From assembly GCA_020846875.1 (NCBI GenBank), contig JADLDB010000074.1:62001-126000 (forward strand): 64,000 nt of DNA, written 5' to 3'. Below, piece after piece: positions 23,400 to 37,253 of the stretch. The notes under the pieces are model-generated. The model ran no database searches. It saw only the letters and a program-made list of their open reading frames with translations, and was not told the DNA's origin. Within the stretch, counting starts at the first letter, position 1, and every line of letters starts with the position of its first letter. Source of the stretch: Myxococcales bacterium. GTDB lineage: Bacteria > Myxococcota > Myxococcia > Myxococcales > Myxococcaceae. A program made the position numbers and the translations under genes.

Positions 23400-24545
23400 A
23401 TGGAGCGCGCGCGAACCTCCAGTCTCGATGAGGAGTTACGCATCCGCCTGGAGGGCGCGGACGAGGTGTTGGCGCGCGGCGTGCGCGACCTGGACGACGT
23501 GTGCCGGCGCCTGCGGGCGGGCCACGAGAAACTCGAGCGCGACGACGTCTTGGCGCTCAAAGGCGTGTTGAACGGGCTGCCGGCCCTCGACGAGGCCGAG
23601 GCGAAAGCGGATCGGCTCGAGGGGGCGGGAGCGCTGGCGCAGGACGCACGCCGCGCGAAGGACGCGCTGTGGCAGCAGGCGAAGGCGACCCTCACCGCGC
23701 TGGGAAAGCCGGTCGACGGCGGCCTCGCGGAGAGCCTGCGCCGGCTGGTGAGCGCGCTGCGCTACCTCGGGCGCCCGCCCGGGCCGAAGGAGCGCACGCT
23801 CTTCGAAGGCACCCTGGAGCGCCCATGGCTGACCTCCGCTTTCCTCGGGCTGCAGCTCCTCCTGGTGCTGCTGGCGATGTCCTGGCCGATCCCCGCGCTC
23901 GCCCTGGCGGGCACGGCCTTCGTGCTCTGGCTGCGGCGGTCGCGCACCCGCTGGAGTCTGCTTCCCGATCGCCTGCAGCTGAGGGCCCCGCGCCAGCCGC
24001 TCCTCGACGTACAGTACGAAGCCATCACCTCGGTGAGCGCGGGGGCGTCGTCCGTGGAGGTGCGCGCGCCCGAGCTCGTCCTCGAGCTGCCCACGCGCAA
24101 CCCCACCGGCCTGGCGCAGCTGCTGCGCTCGATGGTGGCCCACCTGGGCAGCGCGTCACCGCACCCCGGGCCGAGCGCCGTCATGACCGTGGAGCTCAGC
24201 ACGGAGGGCCGGGGCACGGCGCTCTTCACGCCCCAGGGCGTCTTCGTCGTGCTGCGCGCACAGGAGGACGACCTCGTGGCTCAGGTGTTGCCGGGCGCCG
24301 ACAGGGCCACGGTGGTGGACGCGCTCGAAGTGCTGCGCCACCTGCCGCCGGAGGTGCTCGCCCGCCGCCTCGTCGCCCTGCCCGGCGCCTGGTGGCCCGG
24401 CGACGTCGTGCGGCGAGACACCGCCAGGCTCGCCTCCCGCACCTTCCAGCGCGGGGAGCAGGTGCTGCACGCCACCGGGTTGAAGCCCGAGCGCCTGGGG
24501 TACCTGGAGGATCTCGACGATCTCACGCGCGGCTGGGGCCGCTGA
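23400..24545 (+). CDS. Hypothetical membrane protein with helical N-terminus
   Basis: 381 residues. The first 130 residues are charged and helical (LEGADEVLARGVRDLDDVCR). Two adjacent membrane segments follow (about 145-180: AFLGLQLLLVLLAMSW and PALALAGTAFVLWL). The cytoplasmic C-terminus begins with a beta-rich, PH-like stretch (WSLLPDRLQLRAPRQPLLDVQYEAITSV). No catalytic motif was recognised. It starts at ATG 23400, in a region divergent from the VWA gene, and stands apart from the kinase gene downstream (95 bases). Confidence 0.65.
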   Translation: MERARTSSLDEELRIRLEGADEVLARGVRDLDDVCRRLRAGHEKLERDDVLALKGVLNGLPALDEAEAKADRLEGAGALAQDARRAKDALWQQAKATLTALGKPVDGGLAESLRRLVSALRYLGRPPGPKERTLFEGTLERPWLTSAFLGLQLLLVLLAMSWPIPALALAGTAFVLWLRRSRTRWSLLPDRLQLRAPRQPLLDVQYEAITSVSAGASSVEVRAPELVLELPTRNPTGLAQLLRSMVAHLGSASPHPGPSAVMTVELSTEGRGTALFTPQGVFVVLRAQEDDLVAQVLPGADRATVVDALEVLRHLPPEVLARRLVALPGAWWPGDVVRRDTARLASRTFQRGEQVLHATGLKPERLGYLEDLDDLTRGWGR

Positions 24546-24640
24546 GGCTCCGGGCCGGTCCGAAGCCGGGGGGTGACGGCCCTCTTGCGCGTCGTTGAGG
24601 TGCCCCCGGGCGGCCCGCTATCTTCCGGCTGCCAGCCGAC

Positions 24641-26335
<1,695 letters not shown>

Positions 26336-26339
26336 CCCG

Positions 26340-29927
<3,588 letters not shown>

Positions 29928-30097
29928 CGGTCGCCGTCACCCCTCTAAAGCGCGCCAAGGGCCGGTAAATCGGCCTGGAAGCGAGGGGTGGTACCACGCA
30001 CACCAACCGGTGAGCAAGCGTGACACTACATGACCTGACCATACGTCGCCGCGGTGGCCGCCTTTCGTCAGCCTGGTGGCAAGGAATGTCAGGGAGG

Positions 30098-30268
30098 TCA
30101 GGCGGCGGACGGGAGGAGGGCAAGCACCGCCACCAGGCGCCCGTCGCGTACTTCCATGGAAGGCCGCGAGATCAGGCGGGTCACCGGCATGAGGCTCGCC
30201 AGGGAGGCTCCCGTCCTGACAGGGGGGCTGGCGGGCTTGTCGTGGTGATCGTGACCGTCGGTGCTCAT
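30098..30268 (-). CDS. Small hypothetical protein, 56 residues
   Basis: ATG at 30268 follows GGAAGGA with a 4-6 base gap, an excellent ribosome site. The protein begins MSTDGHDHHDKPASPPVRTG and continues ASLASLMPVTRLISRP then SMEVRDGRLVAVLALLPSAA. It has a His-rich N-terminus and a hydrophobic end, but no clear membrane helix or family. The frame extends upstream without a better start. It is the only ORF in the 500-bp space between smc and the HtrA gene. It could be a small regulator or a modified-peptide precursor; nothing nearby supports the latter. Confidence 0.45.
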   Translation of the reverse strand: MSTDGHDHHDKPASPPVRTGASLASLMPVTRLISRPSMEVRDGRLVAVLALLPSAA

Positions 30269-30371
30269 GGCGTCCTTCCTGACTTCTTTCAAAGCAACGG
30301 GCGCGCCACTGCTCGAAGTGACGACGGGCTGACGCACTTCCGGCCAGTTGGGCTCTTACGCCGGTCGAAAC

Positions 30372-30389
30372 TGGCGCGTCGGTGCGCCA
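30372..30389. promoter_or_regulatory. Inverted repeat between the small ORF and the HtrA gene
   Basis: TGGCGC (30372-30377) and GCGCCA (30384-30389) face each other around six bases in the 159-bp stretch 30269-30427. It could be an operator for the small ORF or part of the HtrA transcript end. Apart from this repeat I see no gene in that stretch. Confidence 0.25.
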
Positions 30390-30427
30390 ACTGAGGGGGC
30401 GACGCCACTCCACGTGGGGCCGTGTAG

Positions 30428-31807
30428 TCAGGGCACCTCGATGGCGAGGAGGGATCTGGCCGCGGCGCCGGGGGCGGTGACGCGGAGGAGGATCACCGAG
30501 CCGCTCCTGGCGTCCTTGAGGGCCTTCATCAAGTCATCGCGGCCGGCGATTGGCTTGCGGTTGGCTTCCACCACCACCACGCCGCGGCGCAGGCCGGCCT
30601 TCTCGGCGGGAGAGCCGGGGGTGACGTCGACGACCAGCGCGCCGGCCCTGGGCAGCCCCGAGGTCTGGGCCAGGCGGGGATCGATGTCCTGGAAGGCGAG
30701 GCCGATCTTCTGGCGGGACGTCTCGCGCTCGTTGACCTCCGGCTTGTCGACGGCGCCGACCTCCTCGAGGTCGGGCCGCGTGCCCAGCTTCACCTTGAGC
30801 GTCTGCTCCTTGCCCACGCGGTAGAGCGTGAGCGTCACGGTGGAGTCCGGGGGCTTGAGCGCCACCACCCGCGTGAGGGCGGTGGAGCTGCCGACCTTCT
30901 CGCCGTCGATGGCCACCACCACGTCCTCGTCCTTCACCCCGCCCTTCGCCGCGGGGCTGCCTTCGTTGACCTGGGACACCAGCGCGCCGTCGCCGGTGGG
31001 CACGCCGAGCGCCTTGGCCAGCGCGGGGGTGACGTCCTGGATCGACACGCCAAGCCAGCCGCGGGTGACGTAGCCCTTGTCCTGGAGCTGGGGGAGGACG
31101 GCCTTGATCAGGTTGGACGGCACCGCGAAGCCGATGCCCGTGCCGCCGCCGATGATCGCGGTGTTCATCCCCACCACCTGCCCCTTGAGGTTGAAGAGCG
31201 GGCCGCCGGAGTTGCCGGGGTTGATCGCCGCGTCCGTCTGGAGGAACTGATCGTACCGGCTGGCGCCGAGCTGGCGATCGAGCGCGGAGATGATGCCCGC
31301 GGACACCGAGGACGCCAGCCCGAAGGGGTTGCCGATGGCCACCACCCAGTCGCCGGGGCGGATCGAGCCTGAGTCGCCCAGCGGCACCGAGGGCAGCGTC
31401 GAGAACTTCCCCTTCAGCTTCACCACCGCTACGTCCGTCAAGGGATCGCGGCCCAGCACCTCGCCGTCCAGCACCCGCCCGTCGTCGAAGCGCACGCGGA
31501 TCACCACGGCGCCCTCCACCACGTGGTTGTTGGTGAGCACCAGGCCCTTCGGATCGATGACGAAGCCGGAGCCGGAGCCAGGGTTGAGCGGCTCCTCGCG
31601 GCCGCGGCGGCCCACGCTGAAGCGCTCGAGCATGTCCCGCTGCTCGTCGCTCATCCGCTTCTGGACCTCGACGTTCACCACCGCGCCCTTCACCGAGTCG
31701 ACCAGCGGCGCGAGGCTGGGGAGGGCCAGATCTTTCGGGCCCTGGGCGAAGGTGGGCAGCGCCAGGGCCAGCAGGACGGGGACGAGCTTCGGGCTGGTGC
31801 GGATCAT
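30428..31807 (-). CDS. Periplasmic serine protease, HtrA/DegP family
   Basis: 459 residues. A signal peptide (about 1-22, ending TFAQG) precedes a trypsin-like domain with His95 (LTNNHVVEG), Asp125 (DPLTDVAVVKL) and Ser200 (NPGNSGGP). Two PDZ domains follow (about 245-335 and 365-455; first one begins GWLGVSIQDVTPALAKALG). This is the DegP/DegQ layout: a protease-chaperone for misfolded envelope proteins. A typical regulatory Q-linker is short here. It is divergently transcribed from the rhodanese gene (123 bases between). Confidence 0.95.
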   Translation of the reverse strand: MIRTSPKLVPVLLALALPTFAQGPKDLALPSLAPLVDSVKGAVVNVEVQKRMSDEQRDMLERFSVGRRGREEPLNPGSGSGFVIDPKGLVLTNNHVVEGAVVIRVRFDDGRVLDGEVLGRDPLTDVAVVKLKGKFSTLPSVPLGDSGSIRPGDWVVAIGNPFGLASSVSAGIISALDRQLGASRYDQFLQTDAAINPGNSGGPLFNLKGQVVGMNTAIIGGGTGIGFAVPSNLIKAVLPQLQDKGYVTRGWLGVSIQDVTPALAKALGVPTGDGALVSQVNEGSPAAKGGVKDEDVVVAIDGEKVGSSTALTRVVALKPPDSTVTLTLYRVGKEQTLKVKLGTRPDLEEVGAVDKPEVNERETSRQKIGLAFQDIDPRLAQTSGLPRAGALVVDVTPGSPAEKAGLRRGVVVVEANRKPIAGRDDLMKALKDARSGSVILLRVTAPGAAARSLLAIEVP

Positions 31808-31930
31808 GTCAGCTCCCTGTTAACCATCCTCGTGGAACCGATCCAGCGCCGCGCGAATTTCCCCGCCCGAATCGTCCGGGTGGGCAGGCGGCTCCAAGCG
31901 TGCACGCTCCTTCTTCGCAGAGGTGGACAC

Positions 31931-32278
31931 ATGGACTCGACGTGGATCATCGTGGGCGGCTTCGCGGCCGTCGTGGTCGCCTTCCAGGTCTTCCGTCGGC
32001 TGGGGCAGATCAGCGGCGACGAGGCCCACGCCCTGGTGCAGGGCGGCGCTCGGCTGGTCGACGTTCGGACGCCGGGAGAGTTCAGCCAGGGCCACCTCCC
32101 GGGCGCGGTGAACGTGCCCCTGCAGGAGCTGGGCGCGCGGCTGGGCAAGCTGGGCGCGAAGGACACGCCGGTGGTGCTGTACTGCGCGTCGGGCGCGCGC
32201 AGCGCCCTGGCCCGCTCGGTGCTCAAGGGCAGCGGCTTCCGGCAGGTCTTCAACCTGGGCAGCATGGGCCGCTGGTAG
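31931..32278 (+). CDS. Membrane-anchored rhodanese-like protein
   Basis: 115 residues. An N-terminal membrane segment (IIVGGFAAVVVAFQVF) is followed by one rhodanese domain: DVRTPGEFSQGHLPGAVNVP and the active-site loop YCASGARS with Cys at the sulphur-accepting position. It probably transfers sulphane sulphur at the inner membrane face; the exact acceptor is unknown. A terminator-like hairpin follows the stop. Confidence 0.9.
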   Translation: MDSTWIIVGGFAAVVVAFQVFRRLGQISGDEAHALVQGGARLVDVRTPGEFSQGHLPGAVNVPLQELGARLGKLGAKDTPVVLYCASGARSALARSVLKGSGFRQVFNLGSMGRW

Positions 32279-32282
32279 CCGC

Positions 32283-32324
32283 GGCCTCGCCTGCTTCAAG
32301 GCGGGTGCGAGCCGGCGGGGTTTT
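32283..32324 (+). terminator. Likely terminator after the rhodanese gene
   Basis: An imperfect stem (GGCCTCGC with GCGAGCC, 32283-32313, with an inner CCT/AGG) is followed by TTTT at 32321-32324. It lies 5 bases after the rhodanese stop and before the next plus-strand gene. Confidence 0.4.
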
Positions 32325-32378
32325 GCGCTAAGAGTCAGCGCACCTCCGAGTCGGCCGAAAGAAAGCGTACCTGCCCTC

Positions 32379-34955
32379 ATGAAGCGGCTTGCTCTCTGTG
32401 CAGTCCTTCTCCCGCTGCTGGTCGCCTGCCCCACCATCGACACGGGCGCGGACGGCGGGGACAACGAGATCGTCGCCGGCCCCAACGGGGGCATCTTCAT
32501 CCGCAACGGCTACGCGGTGGACATTCCGAAGGGCGCGCTCACCGAAGAGACGCACATCTTCGTGTCCATCGAGGACACCAACATCCCCGTGGTGCCGGGC
32601 CGCACGCGGATCAGCTACGGCTACCGCTTCTCGCCCAAGAGCCTGCGCTTCGCCTCGCCGATCAAGATCTTGCTGCCGTGGATCGAGGACCGGGTGCCGG
32701 TCGCGGTCGATCCCGGCACCTTCGACATGCGGCGCAACCTCGACACCGAGGCCTACGCACAGCTGCCCGGCACCAAGACGACCCTGGAGCCGTTCCAGGC
32801 GGTGGAGGCGCAGACCGATCGCCTCGGCCTCTTCTGGCTGACCAGCCCCACCGATCCAAACGTCGATCGCCTCGAGCTGTCCCCCGAGGAGGTGACGCTG
32901 CGGGTGGGCGAGACGGCGCAGTTCTCGGCGCGGGTGGTGTCGCCCACCGGAGAGACGATCGACGTGCCGGTGACGTGGGCGGTGGTGCCGCCGCGGGTGG
33001 CGCGCATCGACGCCAACGGGCTGCTCACCGCGCTCGACCCGGGTACCGCGTCGATCACCGCGCGGGCCGGCATGCAGTTCGCCCAGGCGAAGGCCTTCGT
33101 GGTGGGCTCGACGGTGGGCCCGGGGACGTACCTCCACTCGAACCCCTTCCCCACCGGGAATGATCTGTACGGGGGCGCGCTGGCCCCGGCCGGGCTGGGG
33201 ACGATCTTCGTCGGCGCGAACGGCACGGTGCTGGCGCGTGACGGCATGGATCGCTGGACGCGCCTCTTCTCGACGCCCGGCGTCACGCTCAAGGCGGTGG
33301 GCGGCACCACGGCGGACAACGCGGTGGCGGTCGGGGCGACGGGCGGCTCGGCCGTGCTGCTGGAGTTCAAGGGCACCCAGGCGGCGCCGGCGCTGAAGGT
33401 CTTCCCGCCCACGCAGATCAGCGATCTGTCCGCGCTGTGGTTCGACGGCACCCACGGCATGGGCGTGGGCAGCGGCAACGAGCTGGTCATCTACCGGAGC
33501 GGCCGCTGGGAAACAGAGTACCACCCGTCCTTCGAGGCGCTCCTCTCGGTGATCGGCGACGGCGCGGGCAGCTTCGTGGTGGTGGGGGACCTGGGTTCCA
33601 TCTACCGGTGGGATCCGGCGCGCCGGGTGTGGGACTCGCTGTTCGATCAACGGCTGGCGGTGAAGCTGGAGGCGGGCAAGCTCGTGGAGTTCTCCACCGC
33701 GGAGGCCTGGGCGGTGGGCGGCGACAAGCTGTGGCACTTCACCGGCGGCGGCTGGGTGCCGGAGACGCTGCCCCCGGTGCGCTTCGAGCGGGTGACCGCG
33801 GTGGGTGCCTTCGACGATCGAGTGGTGGTGGCGGGCGAGCTCAAGCTGCTGACCGACGCGGGCCTCCCAGCCTCGCTGGGCGAGGTTCTGGTGCGCGGCG
33901 AGGCGGATCCCGGCGACGGCGGCGTGGCGGTGCCCCAGTGGTCCGCCTTCTCGCTGCGCGGCCCGCAGGTGCCTCGCGGGGTGTTCGGCGGAGGCTCGTC
34001 CTCCCCCGTCGGCTACGTGGTGGGCGACTACGGCGCGGTGTGGGAATGGAACGCCACCACCAAGGGCCTCACCGAGGTGTCGAAGGGCTTCTACGGCGAC
34101 GTGGCGGACGTGGCGGTGGTGCAGGGGGACGTGTTCGCCGCGGTCAACGAGTGCACCACCCTGCGCTGCCAGGCGCGCACCGGCACCTTGATGCACCCCG
34201 GGGCCTCGGGGTTGTGGGAGCCGGTCGGCGCCTTCCCCGCGGCCGGCCAGCAGATCCTCGCGGTGGCGGCGAAGTCGGCCAGCGAGGTGCTGATCACCAC
34301 CGAGTCCGGGGCCTGGCGCTGGGACGGCGCCACCTGGACCGCGGTGCCGGTGTCCAACGCGGCGGGGCCGATCTTCGACTTGAAGTACTGCGGGGACACG
34401 GTGTGGGGGGCGGGCGCCGCCGGCACCATCTACACGGGCAGCACCACCCTGTTGCGCGTCTTCATCGCGCTCACCGAGGCGGATCTGTCCGCGGTGCACT
34501 GCCCGTCGCCCACCGAGGTGTGGGTGGCGGGGGACGCCTTCCTCGCGGGGCGGCTGGGCACGGGCGGCTTCACCCAGCGCACCAGCGAGGACATCACCCA
34601 GGGACCGTGGAAGGCGGTGTGGAGCCCCGGCGGCGGAGAGGCCTACGCCTTCGGCGACGCGTACTACGGGGTGTACTGGGACACGGCGCTGCTCAACCTG
34701 ATCGAGGCCACCGGCCCGGTGCGAATAGACGTGGCCACCGGCATGTGGGGCTCCAGCGTGGACAACCTGTACCTGGTGGGCCTGGCCAGCCAGCCCACGC
34801 CCTTCGGCTTCGCGCTGCGCTTCGACGGGGCGCAGTGGTCGCGGGTCGACTTGGGCGCCCAGCGCGCCGCCACCTGCATCGACGGGCGCTCGAAGGACGA
34901 GATCTGGATTGGCACCCGGGGCGGCGGCGTGCTGCGCGCCGTGCCCCCGCCGTGA
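32379..34955 (+). CDS. Lipoprotein with ZU5-like, Big_2 and propeller-like regions
   Basis: 858 residues. The lipoprotein signal is MKRLALCAVLLPLLVAC with the lipidated Cys17. Residues about 30-150 look like a ZU5/IPT-type sandwich (GGIFIRNGYAVDIPKGALTE). Residues about 165-245 are a bacterial Ig-like group 2 domain (LELSPEEVTLRVGETAQFSAR ... GTASITAR). From 250 on there are repeated units with W-x-x-x-G, such as VGATGGSAVLLEFKG and TGGGWVPETLP, consistent with a beta-propeller. It is likely exposed on the cell surface. No enzymatic motif. A PIN-toxin remnant follows the stop directly. Confidence 0.85.
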   Translation: MKRLALCAVLLPLLVACPTIDTGADGGDNEIVAGPNGGIFIRNGYAVDIPKGALTEETHIFVSIEDTNIPVVPGRTRISYGYRFSPKSLRFASPIKILLPWIEDRVPVAVDPGTFDMRRNLDTEAYAQLPGTKTTLEPFQAVEAQTDRLGLFWLTSPTDPNVDRLELSPEEVTLRVGETAQFSARVVSPTGETIDVPVTWAVVPPRVARIDANGLLTALDPGTASITARAGMQFAQAKAFVVGSTVGPGTYLHSNPFPTGNDLYGGALAPAGLGTIFVGANGTVLARDGMDRWTRLFSTPGVTLKAVGGTTADNAVAVGATGGSAVLLEFKGTQAAPALKVFPPTQISDLSALWFDGTHGMGVGSGNELVIYRSGRWETEYHPSFEALLSVIGDGAGSFVVVGDLGSIYRWDPARRVWDSLFDQRLAVKLEAGKLVEFSTAEAWAVGGDKLWHFTGGGWVPETLPPVRFERVTAVGAFDDRVVVAGELKLLTDAGLPASLGEVLVRGEADPGDGGVAVPQWSAFSLRGPQVPRGVFGGGSSSPVGYVVGDYGAVWEWNATTKGLTEVSKGFYGDVADVAVVQGDVFAAVNECTTLRCQARTGTLMHPGASGLWEPVGAFPAAGQQILAVAAKSASEVLITTESGAWRWDGATWTAVPVSNAAGPIFDLKYCGDTVWGAGAAGTIYTGSTTLLRVFIALTEADLSAVHCPSPTEVWVAGDAFLAGRLGTGGFTQRTSEDITQGPWKAVWSPGGGEAYAFGDAYYGVYWDTALLNLIEATGPVRIDVATGMWGSSVDNLYLVGLASQPTPFGFALRFDGAQWSRVDLGAQRAATCIDGRSKDEIWIGTRGGGVLRAVPPP

Positions 34956-34956
34956 C

Positions 34957-35091
34957 GGTGGCCACCAGCAGGTCAACGACGCCCGGCTCGTCCGCCTGGC
35001 GGAGCAGAACGAAGCGCGCCTCATCACCTTCGACGGGGTCGTTCGCCAGTGCGCCTCGGACGCACGATCGGTGCCCGTCCTGAAGGGCTGA
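34957..35091 (+). pseudogene. C-terminal remnant of a PIN-domain (VapC-like) toxin
   Basis: This frame, directly after the preceding stop, reads GHQQVNDARLVRLAEQNEAR then LITFDGVVRQCASDARSVPV to a TGA. The pattern H-x-x-V-x-D-A-x-L-x-x-L-A--------L-x-T-x-D matches the last third of VapC/PIN toxins, including the final two acidic residues. No start codon, ribosome site or N-terminal PIN half is present, and no antitoxin. It looks like the eroded end of a toxin gene. Confidence 0.6.
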
Positions 35092-35094
35092 AGC

Positions 35095-37113
35095 TCAGTC
35101 CACCTGGGCGAGGCGGCTGCGCTCTTCGAGGAAGCCCTGCACGGCCTCGGCGATCGAGTCGGCCACCGACTGCTGGTAGGCCTCGTCGGACAGGCGCGCC
35201 TCTTCTTCCTCGTTGGACAGGAAGGACGTCTCCACCAGCACCGCCGGCATGCGCGCGCCGAGGAGGACGAAGAAGAGCGCTTCCTTGTGCCCCAGGTTCT
35301 TCACGTCCTTGTACGAGCCAGAGAGGTTACGGACCAGCGTCTGCTGCACGCGCTCGGCCAGGCGGGTCGACTCGCCGGTGTTCGCCTTGGTGGCCAGGTC
35401 CGCGAGGATGTACTGGAGATCGCCCACCCCGCGCTCGGTGGTGGCGTTCTCCCGCGCCGCGAGGCGGATCGCGTAGCGGTTGGACGAGGTGTTCAAGGAG
35501 TAGGTCTCGATCCCCCGCAGCTTCGCGGAGGGGGCCGCGTTGCAGTGGATGGAGATGAACAGATCGCCCTTCTCGCGGTTGGCGAAGCGGGTGCGATCCT
35601 CCAGCTTGACGAAGGTGTCGTCGTCGCGCGTCAGCACTACCTCGAGGCCGAGCGCCTCCAACTTCTCGCCCAGCTTCTTCGCGATGGCCAGCGAGACGTC
35701 CTTCTCCCGGGGACCCTTCGTCCCGATGGCGCCGGTGTCGTGCCCGCCGTGGCCGGCGTCGACGATCACCCGCTTCACCTTGAGGCCCAATTGCTGCGCC
35801 AGGGTCAGCTCAGCGCCGGCCTCGCCCTTCGCCAGCTTCGCGAAGCGGCTCTTCGCCTCTGCGGCCACGGCGGGAGCGCCAGGCCCGGGCCCCACGCGGA
35901 CGTCGCGCAGGCGCTCCTGCAGGGAGGCCAGCGGGGTGTCCTCGGCCTCGTCCAGCACCTCGTCGGAGTCGGCGCCGTCGTCCTTTCCCGGGCGCAGCGG
36001 CGGCGCGCGGCGGGCCTGGGGGGCCTCGTCGCCGGGCAGGCCGTTCAAGCGGGCCAGCGGCGAGGTGGCGCGACGGATCGCGTCGGCCAGGGAGAGGCCC
36101 GGAGCCGAACCGGGACCGCCGGACTTGCCGGACGCAGCGCGGGCGTCATCGCGACGGGACTTGCCGGAGGCGGTGCGGGCGTCGCCGCGGAGGGACCTGC
36201 CGGACGCAGCAGAGACCGCGTCGTCGCGCTCGGGCGTGCCAGACGAGGCGTTGTCACGATCGGACCTGCCGGACGCGGCGCGGAGGTCGTCTCGATCGGA
36301 CCTGCCAGACGCGGCGTCATCACGATCGGACTTGCCGGACACAGCGCGGGCGTCGTCGCGATCGGACTTTCCGGACGCGGCAGCGTCGTCTCGATCGGAC
36401 CTGCCGGACGCGGCGTCATCACGATCGGACTTGCCGGACACGGAGGCGGGCGCGAGCCGTGCGTCATCACCCTCGGCGCCGCTGCCGGGTGCGCCGGCTC
36501 GCCTTTCAGCGCGCTCCCCCGAGCTTCCGGCCGCGGCGCTGCGAGCTTCCTCGCGCCGGAGCGCTTCCGACGACTTCCCCCCGCGCGCCTGGGCCGGGGC
36601 CTGAGCCTTCGGCGCCGACGCCGGCTTCGGAAGCGCGGCCAGCAGGTGCTGCATGGCGGACTTCTGATCCTTCGCGTAGGGCAGGCCCGCCTCCAGCAGC
36701 GCGCGGGCGGCGGTCGGATCATCCCGGCGATCGGCCAGCAGCCGGGCCAGCGCCAGGGCGGCGTCGTCGCTGAGGCGGTGCTTCGGCCAGCCGTCGATGA
36801 GGCGCCGGTAGCTGCGCTCGGCCTCGGCCACGTCCTCGTCGCGCCCAGAGATCCGCGACAGCTCGTTGTTCAACTGCCCGGCCATGAAGAGGGCTTCAGG
36901 GGCGCGCTCGCTCCTGGGGTACTTCCGCGCCACCTGCTCGAACTTCCGCGCCGCGTTCTGCCAGTGGTGCCGGAACTGCCTGCGGGCCTCGTCCTTCTTG
37001 AGCGCCAGGTACGACGCCTTCGCCCCCTCGTACGCGTCGTCGGCCTTGCCCGCTCGCGCCGGTCCGGCGAGCAGGACGACGAGGACGGCGAGGAGTGGAA
37101 CGAAGTGGCGCAT
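35095..37113 (-). CDS. N-acetylmuramoyl-L-alanine amidase with repeat-rich linker
   Basis: 672 residues. After a signal peptide (1-21, ending ARAG), residues 45-150 are TPR/YbgF-like (FEQVARKYPRSERAPEALFMA). Residues 226-331 are tandem SGKSDRDD-type repeats. The C-terminal Amidase_3 domain (445-672) has zinc ligands His455 (DAGHGG), Glu470 and His523 (SIHCNA), plus catalytic Glu627 (VETSFL). It cleaves the amide bond between MurNAc and the stem peptide in the periplasm, usually during cell separation or remodelling. I chose the ATG at 37113, which starts the signal peptide. The linker is unusually long. Confidence 0.93.
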   Translation of the reverse strand: MRHFVPLLAVLVVLLAGPARAGKADDAYEGAKASYLALKKDEARRQFRHHWQNAARKFEQVARKYPRSERAPEALFMAGQLNNELSRISGRDEDVAEAERSYRRLIDGWPKHRLSDDAALALARLLADRRDDPTAARALLEAGLPYAKDQKSAMQHLLAALPKPASAPKAQAPAQARGGKSSEALRREEARSAAAGSSGERAERRAGAPGSGAEGDDARLAPASVSGKSDRDDAASGRSDRDDAAASGKSDRDDARAVSGKSDRDDAASGRSDRDDLRAASGRSDRDNASSGTPERDDAVSAASGRSLRGDARTASGKSRRDDARAASGKSGGPGSAPGLSLADAIRRATSPLARLNGLPGDEAPQARRAPPLRPGKDDGADSDEVLDEAEDTPLASLQERLRDVRVGPGPGAPAVAAEAKSRFAKLAKGEAGAELTLAQQLGLKVKRVIVDAGHGGHDTGAIGTKGPREKDVSLAIAKKLGEKLEALGLEVVLTRDDDTFVKLEDRTRFANREKGDLFISIHCNAAPSAKLRGIETYSLNTSSNRYAIRLAARENATTERGVGDLQYILADLATKANTGESTRLAERVQQTLVRNLSGSYKDVKNLGHKEALFFVLLGARMPAVLVETSFLSNEEEEARLSDEAYQQSVADSIAEAVQGFLEERSRLAQVD
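36121..36438 (-). repeat. Tandem repeat coding for SGKSDRDDAA-type units
   Basis: About nine imperfect units of 10-13 codons (SGKSDRDDAA, SGRSDRDDAAA, SGKSDRDDARAV, SGRSDRDDLRAA and variants) fill this part of the amidase gene. The units differ by Lys/Arg and end length, so length variation between strains is likely. Confidence 0.85.
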
Positions 37114-37253
37114 GGAGCTGAAGCGGTCGCTACAGGAGTGAAGATGTGAACACGACACACACACGCCGGCAAAAAACCGGCCGGCGGCGGCGCTGGGTCA
37201 GTCGAAAACTCCTGAGTTCTGGCGGGTGCGGCGCGGTGTAGAGTGCAGCGCTG

